From Planctomycetota bacterium (GTDB taxonomy: Bacteria; Planctomycetota; UBA1135; UBA2386), in NCBI GenBank assembly GCA_021776805.1, contig JAJFFD010000168.1:1-64000 (forward strand): DNA of 64,000 nt, read 5' to 3'. Positions 10,026-18,826 of this stretch are shown in pieces. Numbering within the stretch: the first letter of the stretch is position 1; each line of letters begins with the position of its first letter. Under the pieces are notes generated by a model, which worked only from the letters and a program-made list of their open reading frames with translations, was not told the DNA's origin and did no database searches. Both the position numbers and the translations under genes were made by a program.

Positions 10026-10877
10026 CTAGCTGCGGGCGCGCAGGAGGAGGGCGACGAAGATGACTACCCCGCCGGTAATTGCCAGGCTACCCGGGACTTC
10101 GTCATGGACCAGCCAGGCGAAGATCGGGTTGAGGGCGGGTTCCGCCATGAGTAGGAGCGAAGCTTCCATTGCGGAGAGACGTGGCATAGCTCGGGTGAAC
10201 AGAAAATAAGCCAGTCCAACCTGAAAGACGCCCAGGTAGGTAATGAGCAGCCAATCCTGCGGGCTGCCGGCGGCCATGGGAAAGGCGAAGGGCAGCACTG
10301 CGATGCCGGCGAGGATGCTGCCGAGTCCAGCAGCACTTGCCCCCGAGTTGCGCTCTCCCGACTTGGCGAGCCAGCGCAGACCCATGACCGTGAAGGCCCA
10401 GGAGAGTCCGGCGCATGTGCCGAGTAGATTGCCCAAGCTTGGGTCAGGGGCGGTTGCGAGGGGATCCTGTTCACCGACAAAGAAGAGCGCCATCCCGCCC
10501 GCAAGTAGAGCCAAGACCAGGATGTCTTTATGTCGAATGCTCTCCTTGAGTAGGAAGGGGCTGAGCAGAAGGACATAGAGGGGTGCGGTCGACTGCAGGA
10601 ATATCGCGTTCGCCGCGGTGGTGAACTTGTTGGCGAGCACGTAGAGAGTGAGCGTGCTCGCGTAGGCTGATGAGACCAGAAGGGTTCGCCAGTTCCAGCC
10701 CCGCCGGCTCTCCGGAATGAAGATCAGAATCGCTGCCGCCGCAATCAAGGATCGCAGGCAGCTGACCTGAAATGGCTCGAAGCTGCATGACTTGACCACT
10801 GCACCACCGGTGGAGAAGAGTAGAGCCGTGGCCAGGAGCAGCAGGCGAGCACGATTGTGGGTGAGTTCGCGGGACAT
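10026..10877 (-). CDS. EamA/DMT-family transporter
   Basis: 283 aa if begun at ATG 10877 ('MSRELTHNRARLLLLATALLFSTGGAVVKS'); an earlier start at 10922 is possible but would run into the divergent hydratase gene. About ten hydrophobic segments form two EamA repeats, the second starting near 'LLGTCAGLSWAFTVMGL'. Proteins of this family export or import metabolites such as amino acids across the inner membrane. It precedes the radical SAM gene, so it might export that enzyme's product, but this is only suggested by position. Confidence 0.85.
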   Translation of the reverse strand: MSRELTHNRARLLLLATALLFSTGGAVVKSCSFEPFQVSCLRSLIAAAAILIFIPESRRGWNWRTLLVSSAYASTLTLYVLANKFTTAANAIFLQSTAPLYVLLLSPFLLKESIRHKDILVLALLAGGMALFFVGEQDPLATAPDPSLGNLLGTCAGLSWAFTVMGLRWLAKSGERNSGASAAGLGSILAGIAVLPFAFPMAAGSPQDWLLITYLGVFQVGLAYFLFTRAMPRLSAMEASLLLMAEPALNPIFAWLVHDEVPGSLAITGGVVIFVALLLRARS

Positions 10878-10914
10878 GTGGTGAATCGGTGCCAGGCTCC
10901 GTACTCTCATTCCC

Positions 10915-11706
10915 ATGAGCAATCAAGAGCTGAAGACCCTGGAGCTCGAGAAGGTGGAGGGCATTCTCCATCTGCGGCTGAATCGTCCCGAGCGCAGGAA
11001 CGCTTTCAACGGCGAGGTCATCTCCGAGTTGGCGCGTAGCTTCAGCGAAGTGAGTGAGGATTCGGGAGTGCGGGTGGTGCTTCTTTCCGGCAAGGGGAAG
11101 AGCTTCAGCGCCGGCGCCGATCTGAACTGGATGCAAGAACAGGCGGATCTGCCGGCAGCTGAGAATGCTGCTGGCGCCGAGGAGATGGCGCGGATGTTCT
11201 TGGCCATCGCCCGCTGTAAGAAGCCAGTGGTGGCCCGGATCCACGGCCATGCCCTGGGTGGTGGGTCTGGATTGACCGCTGCCGCTGACATTGCCATTTG
11301 TGCGGAGAACACGGTCTTTGGGCTCACCGAAGTGAAGTTGGGCATCATCCCGGCGGTGATCTCGCCCTTCGTCCTGCAGAAGATCGGGGTCAGCAAGGCC
11401 CGTGCGCTCTTTCTGACTGGTGAGCGCTTTGACGGGCGCGAGGCGGAGCGGATCGGGCTCGTGCACCGAGCTCTGCCGGAGGACAAATTGGATCAGGAAG
11501 TCGAGCGGGTGATAACCGAACTTCGTAGCGCCGGTCCGGAGGCCATCGCCCAGGCGAAGACTCTTATTCAAGAGGTCGCCGACCTGAGTCTCGAGGATGC
11601 CATCCCGCTCACCTCGCGGCGTATTGCCGAGCTCCGGGCAACCCCGGAGGCCAGGGAAGGAATGGGTGCATTCCTGGACAAGCGCAAGCCTCAGTGGCTT
11701 GAATGA
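10915..11706 (+). CDS. Enoyl-CoA hydratase/isomerase, methylglutaconyl-CoA hydratase-like
   Basis: 263 aa crotonase-fold enzyme. The oxyanion-hole signatures are 'SFSAGADLNWMQ' and 'HGHALGGGSGL', and the general acid/base Glu is in 'FGLTEVKLGIIPAVISPFV'. The 'SAGADLNWM' pattern resembles LiuC/methylglutaconyl-CoA hydratases of leucine breakdown, fitting mccB 2 kb upstream. The stop is followed after 10 nt by the peptidase start. Substrate assignment is tentative; a general short-chain enoyl-CoA hydratase is the alternative. Confidence 0.88.
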   Translation: MSNQELKTLELEKVEGILHLRLNRPERRNAFNGEVISELARSFSEVSEDSGVRVVLLSGKGKSFSAGADLNWMQEQADLPAAENAAGAEEMARMFLAIARCKKPVVARIHGHALGGGSGLTAAADIAICAENTVFGLTEVKLGIIPAVISPFVLQKIGVSKARALFLTGERFDGREAERIGLVHRALPEDKLDQEVERVITELRSAGPEAIAQAKTLIQEVADLSLEDAIPLTSRRIAELRATPEAREGMGAFLDKRKPQWLE

Positions 11707-11716
11707 GACGAGCAGC

Positions 11717-13138
11717 ATGAGCCGACGACTCGCAGCAGTTCTTGTTCTTCTCCTCCTCTCCTGCAGCAGCTCTCGTGATGGCCTGGGGAATCCTGGTCAG
11801 CCCTCGCGAGCAGCAGATGAGAGTTCCCTTCTCGAGCGTGCTCGCCTTCTCAGCAGCCTCGCCCTGAACGAGGGCCAGTCCCACGAGATGTTGTCGGAGC
11901 TGACCCGCGTGGCTCCGGCGCGCCTCTCCGGAACGCCCGCCGCAGACCGCGCCGTCGAATGGGCCGAAGCCAGTATGAAGCGCCTTGGCCTGAAGAACGT
12001 GCGTCGAGAGCGCGTCATGGTGCCGCGCTGGATTCGCGGTGATGTTGCCAGCTGCAGCATGATCCTTCGCGACTCCGAGGAGGAGCTGGACATCGCGGCC
12101 CTTGGCGGCAGCATCGCCACCCCAGAAGAGGGGATCAGCGGCGAAGTACTCATGGTGCGCAGCTTCGAGGAGCTGCGTCGCAAGGCTAGCCGGGCGGAGG
12201 GCAAGATCATCTTCTTCAACCGGCCCATGCCCCGGGCGCTGCTCAACACATTCCTGGCCTACCGGGATGCGGTGCCGCAGCGAAGCAGTGGCGCAGCCGA
12301 AGCCGGCCGAGTTGGTGGCAGCTTCGCCCTGGTTCGCTCCATGACGACGCGAATCGACGACAACCCGCACACCGGAGCCATGAGCTATGAGGACGGCGTG
12401 CCCATGGTCCCTACCGCGGCCATCAGCACGGCGGACGCGAACAGGCTCGCTGCTCTCATTACAGCAGGAAGAAACCCAGTCCTGCGCATTCGCTTGGATT
12501 GTCAGAGCATGCCCGATGTGGAGTCGGCCAACGTGGTTGGCGACCTACCTGGCAGCAGCATCCCGGAGGAGATTGTGCTCATCGGCGGCCATCTTGATTC
12601 CTGGGATCTGGGCGCTGGCGCTCACGATGATGGTGCCGGCTGCGTCCATAGCCTGGAAGCGGTTCGACTCATCCAGGCGGCAGGTCTGCGTCCACGCCGC
12701 ACGATCCGTGTGGTCTTGTTCATGAACGAGGAGAATGGTCTCCGCGGTGGCCGTGCTTATGCGCGTGATCACGCGCAGGAGCTCTTTCGTCACGTCGCTG
12801 CGATCGAGTCGGACAGTGGCGGTTTTCTACCGCGGGGTTTCTCCTGCAATGCCTCCGGTGCGCGTGCCGAAGCAATCCGCGAGATCGTGGATGAACTGGA
12901 TCCACTGGGGATGGGGGCATACATCCCTGGTGGGGGAGGGGCGGACATCGCACCCATGGGGCCAGCCGGCGTGACCCTGCTCGGTATGGTCACGGTCTCC
13001 CACCGTTACTTTGACTATCACCACAGCGCCATCGACAACATGGACGCGGTCAACGAGCGGGAGCTCGCCCTCGGAGCGGCGGCCATGGCCTACATGGCAT
13101 CGGCGCTGGCCGATGCGAACTTGCCGCCAGAGAACTAG
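11717..13138 (+). CDS. M28-family zinc aminopeptidase/carboxypeptidase, lipoprotein
   Basis: 473 aa from ATG at 11717, chosen because the lipoprotein signal 'MSRRLAAVLVLLLLSC' starts there. A PA-like insert lies in the N-terminal half ('GEVLMVRSFEELRRKASRAEGKIIFFNRP'). The M28 domain holds the metal ligands in 'GGHLDSWDLG', 'AHDDGAG', 'NEENGLRGG', 'ESDSG' and 'DYHHSAID'. It resembles plasma glutamate carboxypeptidase-type enzymes that trim peptides outside the cytoplasm. It follows the hydratase gene closely, but the two have no obvious functional link. Confidence 0.88.
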   Translation: MSRRLAAVLVLLLLSCSSSRDGLGNPGQPSRAADESSLLERARLLSSLALNEGQSHEMLSELTRVAPARLSGTPAADRAVEWAEASMKRLGLKNVRRERVMVPRWIRGDVASCSMILRDSEEELDIAALGGSIATPEEGISGEVLMVRSFEELRRKASRAEGKIIFFNRPMPRALLNTFLAYRDAVPQRSSGAAEAGRVGGSFALVRSMTTRIDDNPHTGAMSYEDGVPMVPTAAISTADANRLAALITAGRNPVLRIRLDCQSMPDVESANVVGDLPGSSIPEEIVLIGGHLDSWDLGAGAHDDGAGCVHSLEAVRLIQAAGLRPRRTIRVVLFMNEENGLRGGRAYARDHAQELFRHVAAIESDSGGFLPRGFSCNASGARAEAIREIVDELDPLGMGAYIPGGGGADIAPMGPAGVTLLGMVTVSHRYFDYHHSAIDNMDAVNERELALGAAAMAYMASALADANLPPEN

Positions 13139-13169
13139 CGACTTGCGTTCTCGGCGAGGATCCGCGCGA

Positions 13170-14555
13170 TCACATGTTGGTTCGGATGTGAATCAGGCCG
13201 CCATCTGAGAGATCCAGAGGCAGGATCCCAGGATCAGTGGGCAGGAGCCACTGGAAGGCCGGTTCCGCACCGATGAGGCTTGGGAAGTTCGGTATGCCGT
13301 GGACGTAGGTGGCATCGCCGCCACTCAATATCGAGGCCGGCAGGGCGCGGAAGTTGAGGTTTACGACTGCGCCGCAGTTGTTGATGCCCGGGATGACGAA
13401 GCCTGGGGCAGGCGAAGGTGTGCCTCGAACCAGGATGGCCGCGTTCAGGCTGTTGCTCGGGGCTCCGCTCAGGTTGAGGGCGAAGTTCGGGTTGCCGATG
13501 AAGGGTTCGGTGTCGAATCCGATTCTGCCGCCGCAGGTGTCGCTGTAGGAAAAGGAACCATACATCTCCACCAGCACATCCTGGTTTTCGGTGATGTTGA
13601 GCGGGTTATTGGCGTTGTTGTCCATGTCGACCAGGTAGGCCAAGACAAGGTTGCCCGCCGAGTCCACATACATATCGCATCCGAGAGCTACACCGCCGAT
13701 GGCCGGATCGCCTTGAATCACCTGGCCGGTCAAGTTGCCGTCCATGTCCATCTCGATGAAGCGTGTACTGCTGCCGTTGGGATTCGGGTTGCCGTCGTTG
13801 TCGTCGATGTGCCACCAGACCGTATTGCGGATTGGATCCCAGGCGGCGCCGAACTTGCCCGTGTCGAAGGGGGACATGGGTGGGTTGATGTCCGGAGTAG
13901 CTGGCTTGTGTGGCGGAACGACTACCAGCTGGTTGGTTACCGGGTAGTAGTTCACATTGGAGAACTCCATGTTGTTGGTCTTGCGATCGGAGACCACCCA
14001 GATGAGATCGCCGTTTTCTTCGCCGATGGCTGAGGCGCGTATCTCGAAGCCTTCGTAGTCGTCTACGGTTTTGAGGCCGAGGAACAGGTTCGGATCGTTG
14101 AGAGCGTCGAAGGCCCCTGCCTGCCAGTCATAGGAGAGGAAGGAGCGAGCCCTGGTGCCCCAGACACGGGAGTCGGGTCCTGTGTCGCGATCCCAATTGA
14201 GGTTTGTGTAGCCGATCCTGCCGCTGAGCCCGAAGTCGTCGGGTTGATCAATGGTCGCGATGTGGCTGCCGTCCGCATCAAGCTCGAAGAACTTCTTGGT
14301 CACCGTGCGGTCATCCTTGCCGTTGGAGACCAGGTAGTGCCCGTTTGGCAGGCGCGTCACGCCGCGAAAGTCCTCGAGGCCCGTGCCGTCGTTGCCGATG
14401 GTCAAGAGCAGGTTGAAGGTCAGGTTGATCGAGCCGGCGGGCAGCGCGGCGTCGCCAGGCAGGTCGTTCGGACGGCCGCGACCGAGGGCTGCCTGAGTGC
14501 TGACACTGGATGCGAGTACGAGGCCGGCGAGAAGGGCGATGGGGGCTGAACGCAT
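13170..14555 (-). CDS. Large secreted protein with propeller-like N-terminus and shared C-terminal beta-sandwich
   Basis: 461 aa from ATG at 14555 ('MRSAPIALLAGLVLASSVSTQA' signal peptide); ATG at 14591 would add 12 residues. The N-terminal part is built of beta-strand segments with Asp/Asn-rich loops ('GVTRLPNGHYLVSNGKDD', 'TNLNWDRDTGPDSRVWG'), similar to NHL or esterase-like propellers. The last 130 or so residues ('CGGRIGFDTEPFIGNPNF...IPNFPSLIGAEPAFQWL...LSDGGLIHI') look like the C-terminal domain found in other secreted proteins of this window. Convergent with the M28 gene, 31 nt apart. Function unknown. Confidence 0.75.
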   Translation of the reverse strand: MRSAPIALLAGLVLASSVSTQAALGRGRPNDLPGDAALPAGSINLTFNLLLTIGNDGTGLEDFRGVTRLPNGHYLVSNGKDDRTVTKKFFELDADGSHIATIDQPDDFGLSGRIGYTNLNWDRDTGPDSRVWGTRARSFLSYDWQAGAFDALNDPNLFLGLKTVDDYEGFEIRASAIGEENGDLIWVVSDRKTNNMEFSNVNYYPVTNQLVVVPPHKPATPDINPPMSPFDTGKFGAAWDPIRNTVWWHIDDNDGNPNPNGSSTRFIEMDMDGNLTGQVIQGDPAIGGVALGCDMYVDSAGNLVLAYLVDMDNNANNPLNITENQDVLVEMYGSFSYSDTCGGRIGFDTEPFIGNPNFALNLSGAPSNSLNAAILVRGTPSPAPGFVIPGINNCGAVVNLNFRALPASILSGGDATYVHGIPNFPSLIGAEPAFQWLLPTDPGILPLDLSDGGLIHIRTNM

Positions 14556-14711
14556 AGGGGGTCCGAGAGAGAGGATGTGAGGAGGGTGCACACTCTATCT
14601 GCTCCATACCCCCTTGGCCATCTGCCCCGGTCGAGTCGAAGTCCCGGCGATGTCGCAGAAGCGGTCGCAAGGAATCGACGCTTGGCTAGGGCAGACCCTT
14701 AGCAGCGAGTC

Positions 14712-15140
14712 TCAGCTCTTCTTGATGCCGATGATGCTGCCGACCATAAAGGCGACTTGCTCGCCGCTGGCATGGTCCAGGACTTCGCAGCTGCAGGCGC
14801 TTATGCGGCGACCGCTGCGCAAGACCTTTGCCCGCGCGAGCAGGTCACCCTTGGCGGGAGAGAGGAAGTTGATCTTGAACTCGATGGCGAGCACATCGGT
14901 ATCTTCCCCAAGCAAGCTCATGGCCGCATAGCCGCAGGCGCTGTCAGCGATGGTTGCGATGGCTCCCGCATGCAGGTAGCCGTGCTGTTGCACCAGGTCC
15001 TGGCTGTACGGTAGCTCGATCTCGACTTCGCCAGGAGCGATGCTGCCGAGACGAGCGCCGAGAGTTGCCATGATCCGCTGCTGCGCGAAGCTCGCAGCGA
15101 TCCGGTCACGGGTCTCTCGGCTGATGCTCGACTCGGTCAG
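14712..15140 (-). CDS. PaaI-like hot-dog fold thioesterase with non-canonical start
   Basis: The recognisable domain begins at ATG 15071 (119 aa): 'LVQQHGYLHAGAIATIADSACGYAAMSLL', with the family's substrate-site HGG-like 'HAGA' segment, then 'KINFLSPAKGDLLARAKVLRSGRR'. The open frame extends upstream to 15149 and encodes 'RETRDRIAASFAQQRI', which matches the usual PaaI N-terminal helix. No ATG, GTG or TTG exists there; CTG at 15140, preceded by AGGAAGAG, is my preferred start (142 aa). The stop of the PuuD-like gene lies 9 nt upstream, so coupling is likely. It would hydrolyse small acyl- or aryl-CoA esters. Confidence 0.75.
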   Translation of the reverse strand: MTESSISRETRDRIAASFAQQRIMATLGARLGSIAPGEVEIELPYSQDLVQQHGYLHAGAIATIADSACGYAAMSLLGEDTDVLAIEFKINFLSPAKGDLLARAKVLRSGRRISACSCEVLDHASGEQVAFMVGSIIGIKKS

Positions 15141-15149
15141 GGGCTCTTC

Positions 15150-15848
15150 CTAGAGCATGGTGTAGGCCACCACGTAGGTGACGATGGATACCAGGATGCC
15201 ACCGTGGATGACGCCCGACACGGAGGTCAGCATCTTCTGCGTCGGGGATCCTGGCTTGATGAGACCGTTGATCTCGATCAGCAGGATGATCGCGCCCATC
15301 ACCAACCAGTAGCTGCCGACACCCTTGGTGACCACCGGGGTCAGGTGGCTCGCGGCACCCATGCAGAAGAGCATGGGAAGGGAGAGGAGCGTGTTGGTGC
15401 GCGAGGCCATGCCGGCCTTGGCGCCGCGGGCCGCCGCTTCCGGGATTGCCTCGCCACCGCCGGCAACTTGCTCGGCACTGGCGATGACCAGCTTCTGGGC
15501 GGGCCAGATTACGAACCAGACGTTTGCCCACATGAGGGTGCCCATGGCCGCACCGGTGAGGATGATGGTCATGTGACCGCTGGTCCATGCGGTACTCATC
15601 TGATGGCCCTTGATGTAGAGCATCACCAGGCCACTGATGAAGGTGAACATGGCGCCCCAACGGAACCACCAGAGGGCCTTGGGCACCACACCGCGGATCA
15701 TGCCGCTGCGCACCGCCGGATCAGCGGCCTTGAAGAAGGGGGTCTGTACGAAGTTGAAGTAGTACAGCATCCCGATCCAGGTGATCCCTGCGAGGAGGTG
15801 GACCCAGCGGAAGATGAAGTGCCAGAATTCAGGGGTATTAGGTTCCAT
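15150..15848 (-). CDS. PuuD/urate-hydroxylase-like multi-pass membrane protein
   Basis: 232 aa. It begins 'MEPNTPEFWHFIFRWVHLLAGITWIGMLYYFNFVQ' and has about six membrane segments. The His-containing first helix ('FRWVHLLAGITWIGMLYYFNF') and later 'WFRWGAMFTFISGLVML' are characteristic of the membrane domain of PuuD-type urate oxidases and related heme-binding membrane proteins. The soluble cytochrome c part found in full PuuD is absent, so a urate oxidase role is doubtful; a heme-binding membrane protein of unknown role is safer. It lies just upstream of the thioesterase gene on the same strand. Confidence 0.7.
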   Translation of the reverse strand: MEPNTPEFWHFIFRWVHLLAGITWIGMLYYFNFVQTPFFKAADPAVRSGMIRGVVPKALWWFRWGAMFTFISGLVMLYIKGHQMSTAWTSGHMTIILTGAAMGTLMWANVWFVIWPAQKLVIASAEQVAGGGEAIPEAAARGAKAGMASRTNTLLSLPMLFCMGAASHLTPVVTKGVGSYWLVMGAIILLIEINGLIKPGSPTQKMLTSVSGVIHGGILVSIVTYVVAYTML

Positions 15849-15983
15849 GGTCGCTCAGAAGGTGGAAGCGGTGGCCAACAGGCGTTTTGCGTGTGGCGGC
15901 AGCGGATTCTAGCTGGCCCGCTCGCAGCGCCTAGAAAAATGCGCCCCAATACCGGGCTCTATGATTGAGCTCAGGGGCCGGGC

Positions 15984-16892
15984 CTACTGACCGCTCTTGC
16001 GGCGCTTCTCCGCCTCGATGCTCCAAGCCCGGTGCCAACCCTCTCCCTGGTAGGTCCAGCCCAGCTCTTCCAGCTTTTGGTCAAAGTCGGGAAGGTGTCC
16101 AGCGCCGTAGAAGAGGGCGATGCGTCGCCCTCCGGGGCCACCCGCGATCTCCTCGGCGAGCATCTCGAGGACCACGGCGTTGCGTTCGGTGATGATCACC
16201 TGGCCCATCTTGGCGAAGGCCGGCCCCTGCATCACCTCGTTCGCCATCTGCAGGGTCGGGCCCATGGTTCGGCGGAGTCTCTGCACGATGGTCGGATGCT
16301 TGCGCACCTGCGTCGGATCGAGCAGGCGAAGAACCCCATCCAGCAAGTTGCGGAGCAGGGGGTTGTCCGTGGGCAGGCCTGTGCCCAGTTCTTTCATGCG
16401 TGCCTGCATGCTCGCGAAGTCCATGTCCGCGTTGCGCCAGAAATCGCGATCGTAGTCGATACCGTCCTTCTGGAAGGTGAGATCGAGAGCGTCCTTCATG
16501 GCCAATTGCATGCGCATGAGCAGGTCCATGCTGGCGAGCTGATCCTCGCTGGGTACCGCGTCGCCGTCACCCGGTCGCACTCCTTCGAAGAGCACCAGAT
16601 CGCAGGAGTCGAGTCCGGTCTGTAACTCTTGGTAGTACTCGAGCTCACCGATGTGCAGCACCCCGACCACGAAGAGCGTGGTCTCGCTGGCTTGGTCGTA
16701 CCAGCGAGTGCTGCCACTGAGCAGAGCTCCAGGTCCCGCATCGCTCGGGTCTTCATAGCGAATGTAGTTGCCCGGAGGTTCCGCGTCGGGTTCGACGGTC
16801 ACGCTGGCGGCAAAAAAATCATCGTGTCCCGAGGCGCAGCCTGGCAGGACCGAGAGAAACAGAAGGCCGATGATTTGCTTCGCTTGCATCAC
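15984..16892 (-). CDS. TraB/GumN (TIKI-like) family lipoprotein
   Basis: 302 aa with lipobox 'LLFLSVLPGC'. TraB-family landmarks are present: the first strand 'TLFVVGVLHIGELEYY', the acidic 'CDLVLFEGVRP', the 'ITERNAVVLEMLAEEI' helix and the terminal 'FYGAGHLPDFDQKLEELGW'. The family includes metal-dependent peptidase-like proteins. The start overlaps the end of the transglutaminase gene by 4 bp, making it the last gene of a MoxR-DUF58-transglutaminase-TraB operon. Activity is not proven by sequence alone. Confidence 0.78.
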   Translation of the reverse strand: MMQAKQIIGLLFLSVLPGCASGHDDFFAASVTVEPDAEPPGNYIRYEDPSDAGPGALLSGSTRWYDQASETTLFVVGVLHIGELEYYQELQTGLDSCDLVLFEGVRPGDGDAVPSEDQLASMDLLMRMQLAMKDALDLTFQKDGIDYDRDFWRNADMDFASMQARMKELGTGLPTDNPLLRNLLDGVLRLLDPTQVRKHPTIVQRLRRTMGPTLQMANEVMQGPAFAKMGQVIITERNAVVLEMLAEEIAGGPGGRRIALFYGAGHLPDFDQKLEELGWTYQGEGWHRAWSIEAEKRRKSGQ

Positions 16893-18826
16893 TTGCGGTA
16901 GCGCAGAGTCTCGTGTGCCGCGGTCGCAGATGCGAGCAGTTCCATCTCTTCTGGGCGGACTTCCTCAGTTAGAGCCCTGGCGAGGAGTTCTCTGGGGGTC
17001 TCTTCGACTCGGCGCTCGAGCCCTGCACGGCGTAGGGCCCGCAGATACTCGCGGAGCTCCGGGGGAGGGCCTCCGCGCAGGCGCCGGCGCAGGTAGATGA
17101 TCGTCAGGACCAGCAGAACCCAGCCACAGGCTCTGAGGGGCCTGAGTCGAAACTCCGCCAGGATGTTTCCGGGGAGATTGACGAGCCAGACCGTGAAGGC
17201 ACCCTGTGAGTCTGCATCGAATTGGGTGACTCCCTTCCACCATTCTTCCAGGGCAGCGAGGATGGCTGCGAGGTTGGATTGATCCCCGTTATCTCCCTCT
17301 AGGGCAGCCGGTGGACTCGGATCCACGGTGTACCACCCAGTTTCTGAGTCGTGCACCTCGAGCCAGGCGTGGGCGTGCTTGTCGCGTACGATGAGAGCGC
17401 TGAAGTCCTCGTTCCACTCCTCAGCCAGGTAGCCCGTGACCATCCGGCAGGGGATGCGACGCATGCGCAGGATGACCGCCAGGGCCGAAGCGAAGTACTC
17501 GCAGTGTCCGCCGGCCTCTCCGCTCATGAACTCGCTCAGGTTTTCTGCCGAGCCTCGTTCTCCTGGGAGAAGATAATCGAGGCTCGTCGAGAGATACCAG
17601 CGGCAACGTTCGACCAACTCGCCTTCGCTGGCCTTCGGGTCGAGGCCGGTCAAGGCCTTGCTCAGGAGCTCCGTGGCCGCCGCGCTTTCCATCTTTGGAT
17701 CCTGGCGTCGGTACTGCTCGAGCTGGAATGGGTGCCGGGTGATTACCTTCTGTTGATTCGGTTCCTTTATGCTGACCTCATAGCTCAGCAGTGGGCGTTC
17801 CTTGCTCGGGAAATTAAAGCCGCTGTAGCGCACGGTTCCGTCGGATTGAGGCACAGCCAACTCGGGATGGTTCTGCGGGTGCACCTTTAGCTCGATGCTG
17901 CCGAGGGGGTTGAAGAGCCGGCGGACCTCTGTCTTCTGGTACTCAACTCTGACCCGGCTGCGCATCTCGCCTTGGCGCTGCCACTTGCCTGAGGTCGGGC
18001 GCCACCTTTCGTCGAGCTCGTGGTAGTCCTGCGCTGAGTCCACGTACCACCGCTGGCTGTTTTGCATGGACAGGGTTGCTCCACGCCAGTGTTGCGGGAT
18101 TTCGTGGGGGGCACCCTGCAGAATGTGGATCTCCATGGCCACTCGATTGCTGAGAGTGGTCTGAGCGGAGCGCCCGAGTCGGACTTCCTCGCTGAAGTCG
18201 GCGGTCTGCTGCGGACCACGATTCCAGAGCATTTGGTCGCGAACCAGGCCTTCGCGGTCAAAGTCCCGTGGGCAGAACATGAAGACCATGGCCGTGAGGC
18301 CCATCACGATTACAGCACGCTTGATGCCGTCACGGAGAACCGCATTCGCGACCTGGGTTCGTATCTCGTGCTGCTGGTCGCTCAAGTTGCTGAGCTGAAT
18401 CGAGACGAGGAAGACCAGCGCGTAGACCAAGAATGCGAGGGAGTAGATCAGATCCTGACTGAAGAAGCTGGTGACCAGGGCGATGAGGAAGGAGTTGAAG
18501 AAGAGCAGGTCTGGCTTCTGGTCCTTTTGAAGCACGTTGAGCAGATGAACCTGACAGAAGACTGCCAGGATGAGGCCGTCCTCGAGCAGGTGCGCGATGC
18601 CACTGGTACTCGCATCGATCACCAATACGGTGAAGGTGGCGAGCACGCCGAGGTTCCAGATCAGTCGGTAGATCTTGTTGTCTCGTAGCGGGCGCGTGAA
18701 TACGGCGGTGGCGGTGAGGATGTAGAGAGGCAGGAGCCAGACCAACTCCACCGCTCCGGTGATGTGAATGAAGACCACATTGAGTAACACCAGGAGAACC
18801 AGACTGCTGCGGTAGGTGGAACTCAT
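16889..18826 (-). CDS. TgpA-like membrane-bound transglutaminase-domain protein
   Basis: 645 aa. The N-terminal 200 residues contain about six membrane segments (DUF3488 type). The periplasmic part holds a transglutaminase core with the triad Cys442 in 'GGHCEYFASALAVILRM', His in 'KHAHAWLEV' and Asp in 'YTVDPSP'. A last membrane segment lies near 'LRACGWVLLVLTIIYLRRR' and a cytoplasmic tail follows. Start overlaps the DUF58 stop by 4 bp (ATGA) and stop overlaps the TraB-like start by 4 bp, indicating translational coupling. Homologues act in the periplasm on unknown, probably envelope, substrates. Confidence 0.9.
   Translation of the reverse strand: MSSTYRSSLVLLVLLNVVFIHITGAVELVWLLPLYILTATAVFTRPLRDNKIYRLIWNLGVLATFTVLVIDASTSGIAHLLEDGLILAVFCQVHLLNVLQKDQKPDLLFFNSFLIALVTSFFSQDLIYSLAFLVYALVFLVSIQLSNLSDQQHEIRTQVANAVLRDGIKRAVIVMGLTAMVFMFCPRDFDREGLVRDQMLWNRGPQQTADFSEEVRLGRSAQTTLSNRVAMEIHILQGAPHEIPQHWRGATLSMQNSQRWYVDSAQDYHELDERWRPTSGKWQRQGEMRSRVRVEYQKTEVRRLFNPLGSIELKVHPQNHPELAVPQSDGTVRYSGFNFPSKERPLLSYEVSIKEPNQQKVITRHPFQLEQYRRQDPKMESAAATELLSKALTGLDPKASEGELVERCRWYLSTSLDYLLPGERGSAENLSEFMSGEAGGHCEYFASALAVILRMRRIPCRMVTGYLAEEWNEDFSALIVRDKHAHAWLEVHDSETGWYTVDPSPPAALEGDNGDQSNLAAILAALEEWWKGVTQFDADSQGAFTVWLVNLPGNILAEFRLRPLRACGWVLLVLTIIYLRRRLRGGPPPELREYLRALRRAGLERRVEETPRELLARALTEEVRPEEMELLASATAAHETLRYRK

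Noticed and set aside
10528-11718. 396-codon minus-strand frame opposite the enoyl-CoA hydratase
   Set aside because: The plus-strand hydratase has all family motifs; the antisense frame has none and also overlaps the DMT transporter gene.
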